This document shows, piece after piece, positions 1 through 6,936 of a stretch of DNA of 8,460 nucleotides (position 1 is its first letter; each line of letters starts with the position of its first letter). Below the pieces are notes generated by a model that worked only from the letters and a program-made list of their open reading frames with translations, did no database searches and had not been told where the DNA came from. Position numbers and translations under genes: made by a program. Source of the DNA: an uncultured Parabacteroides sp. (GTDB taxonomy: Bacteria > Bacteroidota > Bacteroidia > Bacteroidales > Tannerellaceae); NCBI GenBank assembly GCA_937890135.1, contig CALBYC010000048.1:1-8460 (forward strand), read 5' to 3'.

Positions 1-58
1 CTATGACGGCATCTTGGATAGAGGCAATATTATGGATGGTCAGCTTTTGTAACTTCAT
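1..58 (-). CDS. sbcC: SbcC exonuclease subunit, N-terminal fragment (runs off the window)
   Basis: The minus strand opens an ATG at 58-56 and stays open to the window edge, giving 19 residues that begin MKLQKLTIHNIASIQDA. This matches the first beta strand of SbcC/Rad50 ATPases, which usually start M-K-[IL]-x-x-L-x-[IL]-x-N-[IFL]; the Walker A motif would lie outside the window. The start is 20 bases after the sbcD stop on the same strand, the usual sbcD-sbcC order. SbcC is a long coiled-coil ATPase that pairs with the SbcD nuclease to open hairpins and trim protein-blocked double-strand DNA ends. The identification rests mainly on position next to sbcD plus the short N-terminal match, since too little sequence is visible for a domain call. 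Confidence 0.8.
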   Translation of the reverse strand, partial: MKLQKLTIHNIASIQDAVI

Positions 59-78
59 AAAAAAGTTTTTCTTCGGTT

Positions 79-1245
79 CTACTTCCTGTCATCTTCCTCG
101 ATGGAATCAAGTGTTTCTTGGAAAAGTTCTTTCATGTCATCATCAAAGACAACGCCCAAATCTTCTGCATAACGCCGGGCGATTTCCATCGGCTTCTCTT
201 CCTTGAACTCTTGTATGGACATAGTCTTTGCATCTTCACTTCGGCTTTTCAAACGTTGTGCATTGATTAAGCAGAAACGGCATTTTTTCTCTCTTGTGAT
301 ATTCTTCGCCTCGACATTCGCTTCGGGGGGTAGGAAATCTTCCACTAAGACATTCAGCCGGATGTAAGCTTCTATATTATTGGGAAAGTTTGCTAATAAA
401 TCTTTTGCTTTCTCCCACGTGGTTGCTCCCTCGGTGGGTAGAGTGACCAACGGATGGCAATTGGATATTTCTATGTCGTTGACTTTGGGCGTTTCCCCAT
501 GCTTGTCGATTTCAACTATGCTGACCGAATGAGGATAATTCTCATCGAAGCTTATAGGAATCGGTGCCCCTGAATACCTTACGCGATGATTGCCGCCCCT
601 GACGAATTGCGCATGATGTATATGCCCGAGGGCAAGATAGTCGTATCCCGTGCCCATATCTTCCAAATCGTAAGAGTCGATGCTTCCCACTGTATATTCG
701 GAGGCATTGTCGTGGCCGGAATAATCGCACCCTTTGACGGTCGTATGCGCCATCATGATGATGGGCAGTTGCACATCGTTGTTTTCAATGGCTTTGTCGA
801 GCAATTTTTGGTAGAATCCTTTTGGCAAGTTCCTTTGATGGATGTATGGTACGGCTATTACAGAAGCTTTGCCGGGGATTTCCACGATTAAATCTTCTAA
901 TTTGCTTACGTCAATGTTCCCAAAGGTATGTACATTCAACGCTTTCCAAGGAATTTTGAAAATATCATGCTTAGCCCCGCTGTCATGATTTCCCGCTGTC
1001 ATGACGATTACCATAGAAGGATTGGCATCATGTATTTCCATTAAAGCATTCGTGAACAACGTTTGTACCGCAGCGGAAGGCTGTGCTGTGTGGTACACAT
1101 CACCGCTTAACAGAAACAAATCAGGTTTATGCTCTTGCACGATATCGGCTATCTGCTGGAGCATTGAAACCTGTTCTTCTGTCCTGTCATAGTTGTAGAG
1201 AGTATGGCCCATGTGCCAGTCGCTCGTATGGAGGATTTTTACCAT
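79..1245 (-). CDS. sbcD: SbcD: exonuclease subunit, Mre11-like metallophosphoesterase
   Basis: A 388-residue protein, about the normal SbcD length. It begins MVKILHTSDWHMGH, the family N-terminus. The calcineurin-like metal site is complete: D9 and H11 in SDWH, D49 in SGDV, N86-H87-D88 in GNHD, H167 in the AHTTV segment, and H208/H210 in GHIHH. A capping region follows, including SGAP at 225-228. The C-terminal part (about 280-388) is acidic and charged, as in the region contacting SbcC. Established role: Mn2+-dependent nuclease that, with the SbcC ATPase, cleaves DNA hairpins and processes double-strand ends in the cytoplasm. The start at 1245 is the only ATG placing the conserved strand at the N-terminus. 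It probably forms a transcription unit with sbcC downstream. A hairpin ends the preceding kor operon, so sbcD probably has its own promoter in 1246-1288, where an AT-rich TTGACA-containing stretch lies close to the start codon. Confidence 0.96.
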   Translation of the reverse strand: MVKILHTSDWHMGHTLYNYDRTEEQVSMLQQIADIVQEHKPDLFLLSGDVYHTAQPSAAVQTLFTNALMEIHDANPSMVIVMTAGNHDSGAKHDIFKIPWKALNVHTFGNIDVSKLEDLIVEIPGKASVIAVPYIHQRNLPKGFYQKLLDKAIENNDVQLPIIMMAHTTVKGCDYSGHDNASEYTVGSIDSYDLEDMGTGYDYLALGHIHHAQFVRGGNHRVRYSGAPIPISFDENYPHSVSIVEIDKHGETPKVNDIEISNCHPLVTLPTEGATTWEKAKDLLANFPNNIEAYIRLNVLVEDFLPPEANVEAKNITREKKCRFCLINAQRLKSRSEDAKTMSIQEFKEEKPMEIARRYAEDLGVVFDDDMKELFQETLDSIEEDDRK

Positions 1246-1287
1246 AGGATAAAAATATGGATATTTATGTCAACCCTTCGGTATATG

Positions 1288-1338
1288 AAAAACAAAAGCA
1301 GACATTCTTAGGAATATCACTCCTATATTCGCCTCTGC
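1288..1338 (-). terminator. Putative intrinsic terminator of the kor operon
   Basis: Reading the minus strand after the gamma-subunit stop at 1349, an imperfect hairpin appears. The outer arms are GCAGA (1338-1334) and TCTGC (1302-1298), and an inner TAGGA/TCCTA pair closes a small loop. The second arm runs straight into CTTTTGTTTTT (T-tract at 1297-1288). The stem is interrupted and not GC-rich, so termination may be partial. The position, 11 bases past korC and about 45 bases before sbcD, fits the end of one transcription unit and start of another. Read by eye, with no folding energy computed. Confidence 0.5.
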
Positions 1339-1348
1339 CATGTTATTC

Positions 1349-1891
1349 TCATACTTCCTTTATGATTTCCATGCCTTTGAGAATGGCTGCTTCATTCATA
1401 GGAATCAAATTATGATGCCTTTCCGGAAGGGACTTTTTCAACCCTTTGATCACATTTCCCATTTGCACCATAGGTCTGATTTTAAGCAACCCGCCTAAAA
1501 TCAACATGTTGAAAACTTTCGGGTTTTCCATTTCTGTTGCTGTATCCATTGCATCGATACGGTACACCTTGATGTCTTTCCTTGTGATGGGAGTATGGAT
1601 GCCATACCCATCATAGATAAGGATGCCTCCAGGCTTTACTTTACTTTCAAATTTATCCAACGAGGGCTGGTTTAGGATGATGGCAATATCGTATTCGTTC
1701 AAAATAGGTGAACTGATAGGCTTGTCGCTTAATATCACAGTGACATTGGCTGTTCCTCCTCGTTGTTCAGGTCCGTACGATGGCATCCAAGTGACCTCTT
1801 TACCTTCCATTAGTCCGGAGTATGCCAAAATTTTACCCATGGACAAAACACCTTGCCCGCCGAACCCGGCTATAATAATCTCCTGTTTCAT
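1349..1891 (-). CDS. korC: 2-oxoacid:ferredoxin oxidoreductase, gamma subunit
   Basis: A 180-residue protein of the pyruvate/ketoisovalerate oxidoreductase gamma-domain family. The N-terminus MKQEIIIAGFGGQGVLSMGK carries the Rossmann-like GFGGQG loop (residues 9-14), and PSYGPEQRGGTANV follows at 37-50, both hallmarks of KorC/PorG-type subunits. Length matches the family. I place the start at 1891 rather than at an in-frame codon at 1966: the upstream 25 residues have no family counterpart and overlap the beta gene, while an AAAGGAAGAG ribosome site sits just before 1891. The gap to the beta gene is 17 bases. In the complex this subunit interacts with the TPP-containing core of the enzyme, which decarboxylates a 2-oxoacid with CoA and reduces ferredoxin. 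Substrate (2-oxoglutarate or branched-chain 2-oxoacids) cannot be decided from this subunit. Confidence 0.92.
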   Translation of the reverse strand: MKQEIIIAGFGGQGVLSMGKILAYSGLMEGKEVTWMPSYGPEQRGGTANVTVILSDKPISSPILNEYDIAIILNQPSLDKFESKVKPGGILIYDGYGIHTPITRKDIKVYRIDAMDTATEMENPKVFNMLILGGLLKIRPMVQMGNVIKGLKKSLPERHHNLIPMNEAAILKGMEIIKEV

Positions 1892-1893
1892 TT

Positions 1894-1903
1894 CTCTTCC
1901 TTT
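1894..1903 (-). promoter_or_regulatory. Ribosome binding site that fixes the korC start
   Basis: The minus strand reads AAAGGAAGAG at 1903-1894, with the AGGA core 6 bases before the ATG at 1891. It is the clearest Shine-Dalgarno sequence in the operon, where other members rely on close packing or AT-rich leaders. It supports the short, family-consistent N-terminus of the gamma subunit. Confidence 0.65.
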
Positions 1904-1908
1904 ATACG

Positions 1909-2670
1909 TTACACATTCTTTAAGTCCCCCAGTGGATAGAACGGAAACATGTTTTCTTCCATCCATTTGTTGGCTTTTTCAGGGGTCATCTTCCAGCCGG
2001 ATGAACATGTTGAGACAAATTCTACTATGGAAGTTCCTTTGCCAGCCATGGAATTTTCAAATGCTTTCCGCAACATTTTCTTTGCTTTCCGTACGGCTGC
2101 GGCATTATGCACGCTTTGCCGAGTGACCAAACAAGTGCCATCTAATTGTGCCAAAAGGTCAGTGATTTTAAGAGGGTAACCGTTGAGGTTCACGTCACGT
2201 CCATAAGGGCAGGTGGCTGTTTTCATGCCGATTAATGTTGTAGGGGCCATTTGACCGCCGGTCATCCCGTAAATGGCGTTATTTACAAATATGATGACGA
2301 TGTTTTCCCCTCTGTTCGCTGCATGGATTGTTTCAGCAGTGCCGATAGCCGCCAAATCGCCATCCCCCTGGTATGTGAAGACCATTTTGGAAGGATTGAG
2401 GCGTTTGATGGCCGTCGCAAGGGCTGGAGCCCGGCCGTGGGCGGATTCTTCCCAATCAATGTCAATGTAATTATAAGCGAATACGGCGCATCCAACAGGG
2501 GATATGCCGATAGTCTCTTCTTCCATTCCCATCTCCGCCACAACTTCTGCAATCAGCTTATGAATGACTCCATGGCTGCATCCTGGACAATAGTGCATTG
2601 GGTTTTCATTCATTAACTTGGGCTTTTCATAGACCAAGTTCTCCGGTTTTATTATTTCGTTCTGTTCCAT
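1909..2670 (-). CDS. korB: 2-oxoacid:ferredoxin oxidoreductase, beta (TPP-binding) subunit
   Basis: A 253-residue protein with the layout of KorB/VorA-type beta subunits. Cysteines C28 and C31 (HYCPGC), C61 (SPVGCAVF) and C222 (STCSSGW) fit the four ligands of a [4Fe-4S] cluster in this family. The thiamine diphosphate/Mg2+ site is GDGD at 102-105 followed by VNN at 129-131 and YGMTGGQ at 134-140. The subunit holds TPP and the proximal cluster and passes electrons to ferredoxin during 2-oxoacid decarboxylation. I take the ATG at 2670 (MEQNEIIK); a TTG four codons upstream is possible but overlaps the stop of the small upstream gene. The gap to that gene is 8 bases, suggesting translational coupling. 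Substrate assignment (2-oxoglutarate versus 2-oxoisovalerate) is uncertain; related Bacteroides genes carry both names. Confidence 0.94.
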   Translation of the reverse strand: MEQNEIIKPENLVYEKPKLMNENPMHYCPGCSHGVIHKLIAEVVAEMGMEEETIGISPVGCAVFAYNYIDIDWEESAHGRAPALATAIKRLNPSKMVFTYQGDGDLAAIGTAETIHAANRGENIVIIFVNNAIYGMTGGQMAPTTLIGMKTATCPYGRDVNLNGYPLKITDLLAQLDGTCLVTRQSVHNAAAVRKAKKMLRKAFENSMAGKGTSIVEFVSTCSSGWKMTPEKANKWMEENMFPFYPLGDLKNV

Positions 2671-2678
2671 GATTCCAG

Positions 2679-2852
2679 TCAATTAAAAAACCTTAGTATA
2701 TATTGTATGATACGTACAATTATCGCTATTCCCCCAACTGCCATGGCTAAACTATGGCTTGCTGCTGGAATAAAAAGGCAGACAACTGTTATTACAGCCA
2801 ATATCATGAACACTAAAGTAATGATATCATCGATTTTACTTCCTTTTTTCAT
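2679..2852 (-). CDS. Small 57-residue membrane protein within the kor operon, function unknown
   Basis: An ATG at 2852-2850 opens 57 codons ending at TGA 2681-2679. The protein starts MKKGSKIDDIITLVFMILAV. Two hydrophobic stretches are visible: about residues 10-29 (ITLVFMILAVITVVCLFIP) and about 36-50 (MAVGGIAIIVRIIQ). A basic N-terminus and a basic tail (VRIIQYILRFFN) flank them, so it looks like a small inner-membrane hairpin protein. The gene begins 4 bases after the alpha-subunit stop and ends 8 bases before the beta-subunit start, filling almost the whole gap between them, on the same strand. That tight packing is the main evidence that it is translated. No recognisable family or catalytic motif; no cysteine cluster (a single Cys at 25). 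A role in anchoring the oxidoreductase at the membrane is only a guess from context. Confidence 0.72.
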   Translation of the reverse strand: MKKGSKIDDIITLVFMILAVITVVCLFIPAASHSLAMAVGGIAIIVRIIQYILRFFN

Positions 2853-2856
2853 GCTG

Positions 2857-3938
2857 TCATCTTATTATTTTAACTTTCAAAGCTTCCAAAATCTCGTCAG
2901 GAGTAAAGACGATGCCTCCCAATCTCCCAAAGTGTTCTACCTTGACTTTCCCATTTACAGCCAAGCGTATATCTTCAACCATCTGCCCGGCATTCAACTC
3001 GACAGAAAGCATTCCCTTTACTTGATTGGCATATTGGGCGATGATGTCACTCGGGAACGGCCAAAGAGTGATGGGACGCAACAGTCCTAACCTTATGCCT
3101 TCCGTACGGGCGTTTTCTACTACTTTTTGACAAATTCGGGCAGATGAACCAAATGCGACTAATAAGTATTCTGCATCTTTACATTGGAATTCTTCATATC
3201 GGACTTCCTGTTCTTCTATCTGCCTATATTTAGCCTGGAATCGTAAATTGTTTTCTTCCATCTTGGCGGGGTCAAGCTCTAATGACGTGATGACATTGGG
3301 ACGCCTGCCATGTTTTTTTCCTCTTGCGGCCCAGGGGCATTCTTTCTCGATTTGCTCGTCAGTCCGTCGTGGGTGGAACGGCGGAAGCACCACCTTCTCC
3401 ATCATTTGCCCTATTATGCCATCTGCCAAAATAATAGAAGGATTGCGGTACTTGAATGCCAAGTCGAAACCCAGTCCGACAAAATCAGCCATTTCCTGCA
3501 CCGACGCAGGAGCTAACGTAATTAATCGGTAATCTCCGTGCCCTCCTCCTTTTACGGTTTGGAAGTAATCTGCTTGGCTGGGTTGGATGGTTCCTAATCC
3601 GGGACCTCCACGCATTACATTAACAATCAGGCATGGAAGTTCTGCCCCTGCCATATATGAGATTCCCTCTTGCTTCAAGCTTACGCCGGGACTGGATGAT
3701 GAAGTCATGACTTTTTTCCCTGTGCCGGCACCTCCATACACCATATTGATGGCTGCAATTTCGCTTTCGGCTTGCAATATGACCATTCCTGTTTGTTCCC
3801 AAGGTTTTTCTGCCATTAGGGTTTCCAGTACTTCTGATTGGGGAGTAATTGGTATCCAAAGTAACCATCAACGCCATAACGAATCGCAGCATGGGCTATC
3901 GCTTCGTTACCTTTCATAAGTTTAATATCTTCTGCCAT
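2857..3938 (-). pseudogene. korA: 2-oxoacid:ferredoxin oxidoreductase, alpha subunit, frameshifted
   Basis: Encodes the alpha subunit (KorA/VorB type), which supplies the pyrimidine-binding and CoA-side domains of the 2-oxoacid oxidoreductase. The natural start is ATG 3938-3936, one base after the delta stop, giving MAEDIKLMKGNEAIAHAAIR and on to DGYFGY. The frame then breaks. The minus strand reads GGATACCAATTACTCCCC, whereas the invariant family motif GYPITPQSE needs GGATACCCAATT. One C (a G on the plus strand at 3851-3852) is missing. The original frame ends at TAA 3818-3816, which overlaps an in-frame ATG at 3816 (TAATG). The remaining 319 codons (2857-3816) are intact and contain QAESEIAAINMVYGGAGTGK and MRGGPGLGTIQPSQADY. 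Restoring the base gives 360 residues, near the usual length. If the base is truly absent, initiation at 3816 yields a protein lacking the first 41 residues, including the substrate/TPP-contact motif, so activity is unlikely. A sequencing error is equally possible. Confidence 0.9.
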
Positions 3939-3939
3939 A

Positions 3940-4170
3940 TCAATCGATTCTTGTTTTATAAATAGTTAAGCATCCATCTGGACATACTAAACCGCAACTT
4001 GCGCATCCAATACAATTGTCGGGAGACTTCATATATACATAATGGTAACCTTTGTTGTTTACTTCCCTCGGATGTAACTCCAATACATTGGCAGGACATG
4101 CCACAACACAAAGGTTGCACCCTTTGCATCGTTCTGTATTCACCACAACAGTACCTCTGAATTTTGCCAT
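3940..4170 (-). CDS. korD: 2-oxoacid:ferredoxin oxidoreductase, delta (2x[4Fe-4S] ferredoxin-like) subunit
   Basis: A 76-residue bacterial-type ferredoxin domain. It has two cysteine motifs: CKGCNLCVVACP (C15, C18, C21, C25) and CIGCASCGLVCP (C53, C56, C59, C63), each CxxCxxCxxxCP, enough for two [4Fe-4S] clusters. An additional C67 follows in PDGC. The protein is the electron-transfer subunit carrying electrons from the TPP/cluster core to soluble ferredoxin. It is the first gene of the operon, and its stop lies one base from the alpha-subunit ATG (TGATATG), so the two are probably translationally coupled. The start at 4170 places the first motif at residue 15, as in related delta subunits. 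The upstream leader is AT-rich with no strong Shine-Dalgarno site. Confidence 0.93.
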   Translation of the reverse strand: MAKFRGTVVVNTERCKGCNLCVVACPANVLELHPREVNNKGYHYVYMKSPDNCIGCASCGLVCPDGCLTIYKTRID

Positions 4171-4196
4171 ATATTATCAATTTAATATGTAACACC

Positions 4197-4220
4197 TTAG
4201 CAGGGGATTGCTTTGCACAT
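4197..4220 (-). other. Possible 7-codon upstream reading frame in the kor leader
   Basis: In the probable 5' leader of korD, the minus strand carries GGGGAGAAG directly before an ATG (4220-4218) that encodes MCKAIPC and a TAA stop (4199-4197), 26 bases before korD. The purine-rich sequence is better than the one before korD itself, although its spacing (3 bases from GGAG to ATG) is short. The same frame is open upstream for about 35 more codons without an ATG, so it could also be the degraded tail of a lost gene. No proof of translation. Confidence 0.25.
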
Positions 4221-4247
4221 CTTCTCCCCAACGTTGTTCTTAATGCC

Positions 4248-4255
4248 CAAAGGTA
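4248..4255 (-). promoter_or_regulatory. Candidate Bacteroidetes -7 element for the kor operon
   Basis: The minus strand reads TACCTTTG at 4255-4248, an exact match to the Bacteroidetes sigma-ABfr -7 consensus TAnnTTTG. It lies about 78 bases upstream of the korD start, predicting a leader of roughly 70 bases. No clear TTTG -33 element sits 19-21 bases further upstream (that stretch is AATTAATTCG-like), so the promoter is supported by one half only. Confidence 0.45.
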
Positions 4256-4537
4256 GTAAGTTTTTCGAATTAATTGGTTCGTTTCCACCTTTTATTTTCT
4301 GTTTTATGATTCTTTGGGATGGTTCTCAATGCGCTGAAAAAGTATTTGCAAGCAGATAAAATTCCTTTTTGCTTTTGTATGCCTTGCTGTTGCATTATAA
4401 AAGCAGTTAATATTCAGTACAATATTGTTTTTGTAAAAAAACAAAATTTAAAATTATGTTCTAAAACATATTTGCGGATGATACGACTTATCGGTAGGAA
4501 TTTTAACTTTACGCACGATTTAAAAAACTAAATACGC

Positions 4538-5617
4538 ATGGAAGACAAAGTAACAAAGTCTGGTTTGCATATATCCAATTTTTGCAAGCAAGTAGACGGC
4601 AAAGATACAACTTTATGTGTACTGACAAATAAAGCTGGTGCAGAAGTGACAATTACAAACTATGGGGCTAAAATTGTATCGTTGATGGTTCCTGATAAAA
4701 ATGGAAAATTGGTGGATGTCGTTCTTGGCCATGCTTCCATTGATGACTATTTGACATCTGGGGAACCTACTTTTGGCGCAACCTGTGGAAGATACGCTAA
4801 CCGTATTGCTAAGGGCCGTTTCGTATTGGATGGTGTCGTTTATGACAAATTGGCCATTAATAATGGCCCTAATAGTTTGCATGGAGGTCTGCGGGGTTTC
4901 CATTTCAAAGTGTGGGATATGGAGCAATTGAACGGGCAGTCTGTCAAGCTGGTATATGTGTCCGCCGATGGAGAAGAAGGCTACCCTGGAGAGCTGAGAG
5001 CTACATTGGTTTATACATTGACGGATGACAATAGCGTGGTGCTGGATTATAAAGCTACTACGACCAAGCCGACCGTGTTGAATTTGACCAACCACTCATA
5101 TTTCAATTTGTCTGGTGAAGGAGATAGATATATTGGTGATCATCGGTTGCTTATCAATGCGGATTATTATTTGCCAACAGATGAAACCGCTATACCTTAT
5201 GGCCCGAAAGAACTGGTGAAAGGGACACCTATGGATTTCACGGAGGCTCATCTCATCGGGGAGAGAATCAATGACTCTTTCCAGCAATTAATATTTGGTA
5301 AAGGATATGACCATTGTTATGTCTTGAATAAAGACGATTTGGCTTTGAGTTTTGCGGCATCGGCCGTTTCTCCCAAAACAGGCATCAGGATGGATACGTA
5401 CACGACTGAACCTGGAGTGCAATTATATACGGCAAATTGGTTGAACGAGTCCATCATCGGGAAAAATCGGCATCCATATCCGGAACGTTGTTCCTTCTGT
5501 TTGGAAACGCAACATTTCCCCGATAGCCCGAACAAACCGGAATATCCCAGTGTGGTATTGCGTCCTGGCGAGGAGTTCAAGAGCCAAACCGTTTATAAAT
5601 TCAGCTTGGATAAATAA
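4538..5617 (+). CDS. galM: Galactose mutarotase (aldose 1-epimerase)
   Basis: A 359-residue protein of the GalM family, interconverting alpha and beta anomers of galactose (and other aldoses) so that galactokinase receives the alpha form. Conserved sites are present: R85 in GRYANRI, H115 in NSLHGG, H186 in NLTNHSYFNL (proposed general acid), D258 in GYDHCY, E291 in TTEPG, and E323 in CLETQHFPDSPN (proposed general base). NYGAKIVSLMVPD at 41-53 is the usual early beta-sandwich motif. No signal peptide or lipobox, so it is predicted cytoplasmic, unlike several secreted Bacteroides mutarotases. Position first in a cluster with a sugar transporter and galactokinase confirms the galactose role. 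The start at 4538 follows an AT-rich leader with no evident Shine-Dalgarno site, normal for this phylum. The next gene begins 45 bases downstream. Confidence 0.95.
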   Translation: MEDKVTKSGLHISNFCKQVDGKDTTLCVLTNKAGAEVTITNYGAKIVSLMVPDKNGKLVDVVLGHASIDDYLTSGEPTFGATCGRYANRIAKGRFVLDGVVYDKLAINNGPNSLHGGLRGFHFKVWDMEQLNGQSVKLVYVSADGEEGYPGELRATLVYTLTDDNSVVLDYKATTTKPTVLNLTNHSYFNLSGEGDRYIGDHRLLINADYYLPTDETAIPYGPKELVKGTPMDFTEAHLIGERINDSFQQLIFGKGYDHCYVLNKDDLALSFAASAVSPKTGIRMDTYTTEPGVQLYTANWLNESIIGKNRHPYPERCSFCLETQHFPDSPNKPEYPSVVLRPGEEFKSQTVYKFSLDK

Positions 5618-5662
5618 TAGAGTAATTTTTCAAAATATCATTTTAACAAACAATATTAATTA

Positions 5663-6922
5663 ATGGCACAACAAGCAAAACAATGGGCGGCGATTATCAT
5701 GATGATCGCCCTCTTCGCAATGATCGCCTTTGTCACGAACCTTTGTTCACCGATGGCGGTTATCGTAGAAAATCAGTTTGGAGCATCTGAACTCCAGTCA
5801 CAAATTGGTAACTATGCAAACTTTATCGCTTATTTGGTTATGGGTATCCCCAGCGGTATGTTAATCGTTAAGTTTGGTTACAAGAAAACTGCCTTGATGG
5901 CATTGGTAGTAGGTATCATTGGCATGGTATTGGAGCTACTTTCCGGTACGATGGAAAGCATGTGGGTATATTTGATTGGAGCTTTCATCAGTGGTTTCTG
6001 CATGTGTATGTTGAATACAGTCGTTAACCCCTTGTTGAATGTGCTTGGCGGTGGAGGCAACACTGGTAACCAGTTGATTCAGATTGGTGGCGCATTCAAT
6101 AGTGCTGCAGCAGTTGCTGTTTATATTGTCTTAGGGGCTTTAATAGGTGAAGTTACGAAAGAAACAGCTATAGTTGATGCAGCCCCGGCCATGTATATCG
6201 CATTAGCTATCTTTGTGGTTGCATTCTTTGTATTGATGTGCACGAAGATTCAAGAGCCGGCGCAGGAGCCTGTTAAGATGGATTTGATCAAAGGTGCATT
6301 GAGCTATCGTCATTTCTCTTTGGGTGCATTGGCTATTTTCTTGTACATGAGCGTTGAAGTTGGAACACCTACCTACATGATTAAATATCTGATTAGCGAT
6401 GTCCATATTTCCGCAGGCGTTGCTTCTTTGATTGCTGCCGTTTATTGGTTTGCAATGTTTATTGGTCGTTCTGTAGGTGGCTCAATCGGTGGCAAGGTTT
6501 CCAGCCGTGCCATGGTAAGTACCGTGGCAACAGCTGCAATCATACTTTTGGCTTTCGGTATGTTTGCTCCGAGTTCTTGGAAAGTTGCGGTTCCAGGAGT
6601 TGACTGGGCCAATCTTTCATTGATTTGGGTCAAGGTGCCCGTTGGAGTTGCAGCATTCATCTGCGTAGGTTTGTGCACCTCTGTCATGTGGGGTGGAATC
6701 TTCAATATGGCAGTCGAGGGCTTAGGCAAATATACGGCGGCGGCATCAGGTATCTTTATGACCATGGTATTCGGTTGTGCTGTGATGGTTGCCTTGCAGG
6801 CATTTGTCGCAGATGCGACAGGTAGCTATTTGGTAAGTTACATCATTCCTTTGGCATGTGCAGTATATATCTTGTTCTATGCTTTAGTAGGAAGCCGGGT
6901 ATCTCAAAAGGCAGAGGAATAA
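5663..6922 (+). CDS. MFS sugar transporter, FHS (fucose/glucose/galactose permease) family
   Basis: A 419-residue, strongly hydrophobic protein with about 12 membrane spans, roughly at residues 9-27, 52-70, 76-94, 100-124, 144-162, 176-193, 219-237, 250-268, 282-301, 325-345, 359-381 and 389-409. FGYKK at 71-75 fits the MFS loop between helices 2 and 3. LNTVVNPLLNVLGG (117-130) followed by GGAFNS (142-147) and YMSVEVGTPTYMIKYL (228-243) resemble the corresponding segments of FucP/GluP-type proton-sugar symporters. A charged cytoplasmic loop (about 194-218) separates the two halves. Function inferred: proton-coupled uptake of galactose and/or glucose across the inner membrane, supported by placement between galactose mutarotase and galactokinase. 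Exact substrate cannot be read from the sequence. Leader is AT-rich (AACAATATTAATTA before the ATG), with no obvious terminator between it and galM, so co-transcription is likely. Confidence 0.9.
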   Translation: MAQQAKQWAAIIMMIALFAMIAFVTNLCSPMAVIVENQFGASELQSQIGNYANFIAYLVMGIPSGMLIVKFGYKKTALMALVVGIIGMVLELLSGTMESMWVYLIGAFISGFCMCMLNTVVNPLLNVLGGGGNTGNQLIQIGGAFNSAAAVAVYIVLGALIGEVTKETAIVDAAPAMYIALAIFVVAFFVLMCTKIQEPAQEPVKMDLIKGALSYRHFSLGALAIFLYMSVEVGTPTYMIKYLISDVHISAGVASLIAAVYWFAMFIGRSVGGSIGGKVSSRAMVSTVATAAIILLAFGMFAPSSWKVAVPGVDWANLSLIWVKVPVGVAAFICVGLCTSVMWGGIFNMAVEGLGKYTAAASGIFMTMVFGCAVMVALQAFVADATGSYLVSYIIPLACAVYILFYALVGSRVSQKAEE

Positions 6923-6936
6923 TTGTTTAAAATATT

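Larger units (their letters stand above)
4171..4537. other. Divergent intergenic region between the kor and gal operons
   Basis: This 367-base gap lies between the divergent starts of korD and galM and must hold promoters for both. It is AT-rich, most strongly from 4400 to 4537. For the gal direction two weak candidates are visible: TTTG at 4345-4348 followed 21 bases later by TGCTTTTG at 4370-4377, and TTTG at 4430-4433 followed 21 bases later by TATGTTCT at 4455-4462. Each only partly fits the -33/-7 consensus. A 10-base perfect palindrome ACAATATTGT at 4419-4428 could be an operator half but is short. No convincing gene, tRNA or riboswitch fold was seen. Confidence 0.5.

Noticed and set aside
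1892..1966. Longer N-terminus for the gamma subunit starting at 1966
   Set aside because: The extra 25 residues overlap the end of korB, match nothing in the family, and a clear ribosome site precedes the ATG at 1891.
3814..3860. Programmed -1 frameshifting as an explanation of the korA break
   Set aside because: No canonical slippery heptamer in the correct phase occurs in the overlap, and shifting anywhere after the break would still replace part of the invariant GYPITP motif. Missing base or sequencing error is simpler.
3956..4288. A 110-codon minus-strand frame starting upstream of korD
   Set aside because: It overlaps almost all of korD in another frame, starts at a non-ATG codon and looks like no protein family; a shadow of korD.
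4419..4428. Palindrome ACAATATTGT as an operator
   Set aside because: Ten bases in very AT-rich DNA arise easily by chance and no second copy was found in the window; mentioned only as part of the intergenic region.
4319..4531. A 70-codon plus-strand frame with a Cys-rich stretch just upstream of galM
   Set aside because: It has no ribosome site, low-complexity AT-rich codons, no family resemblance, and occupies the region that should hold the gal promoter; probably chance.
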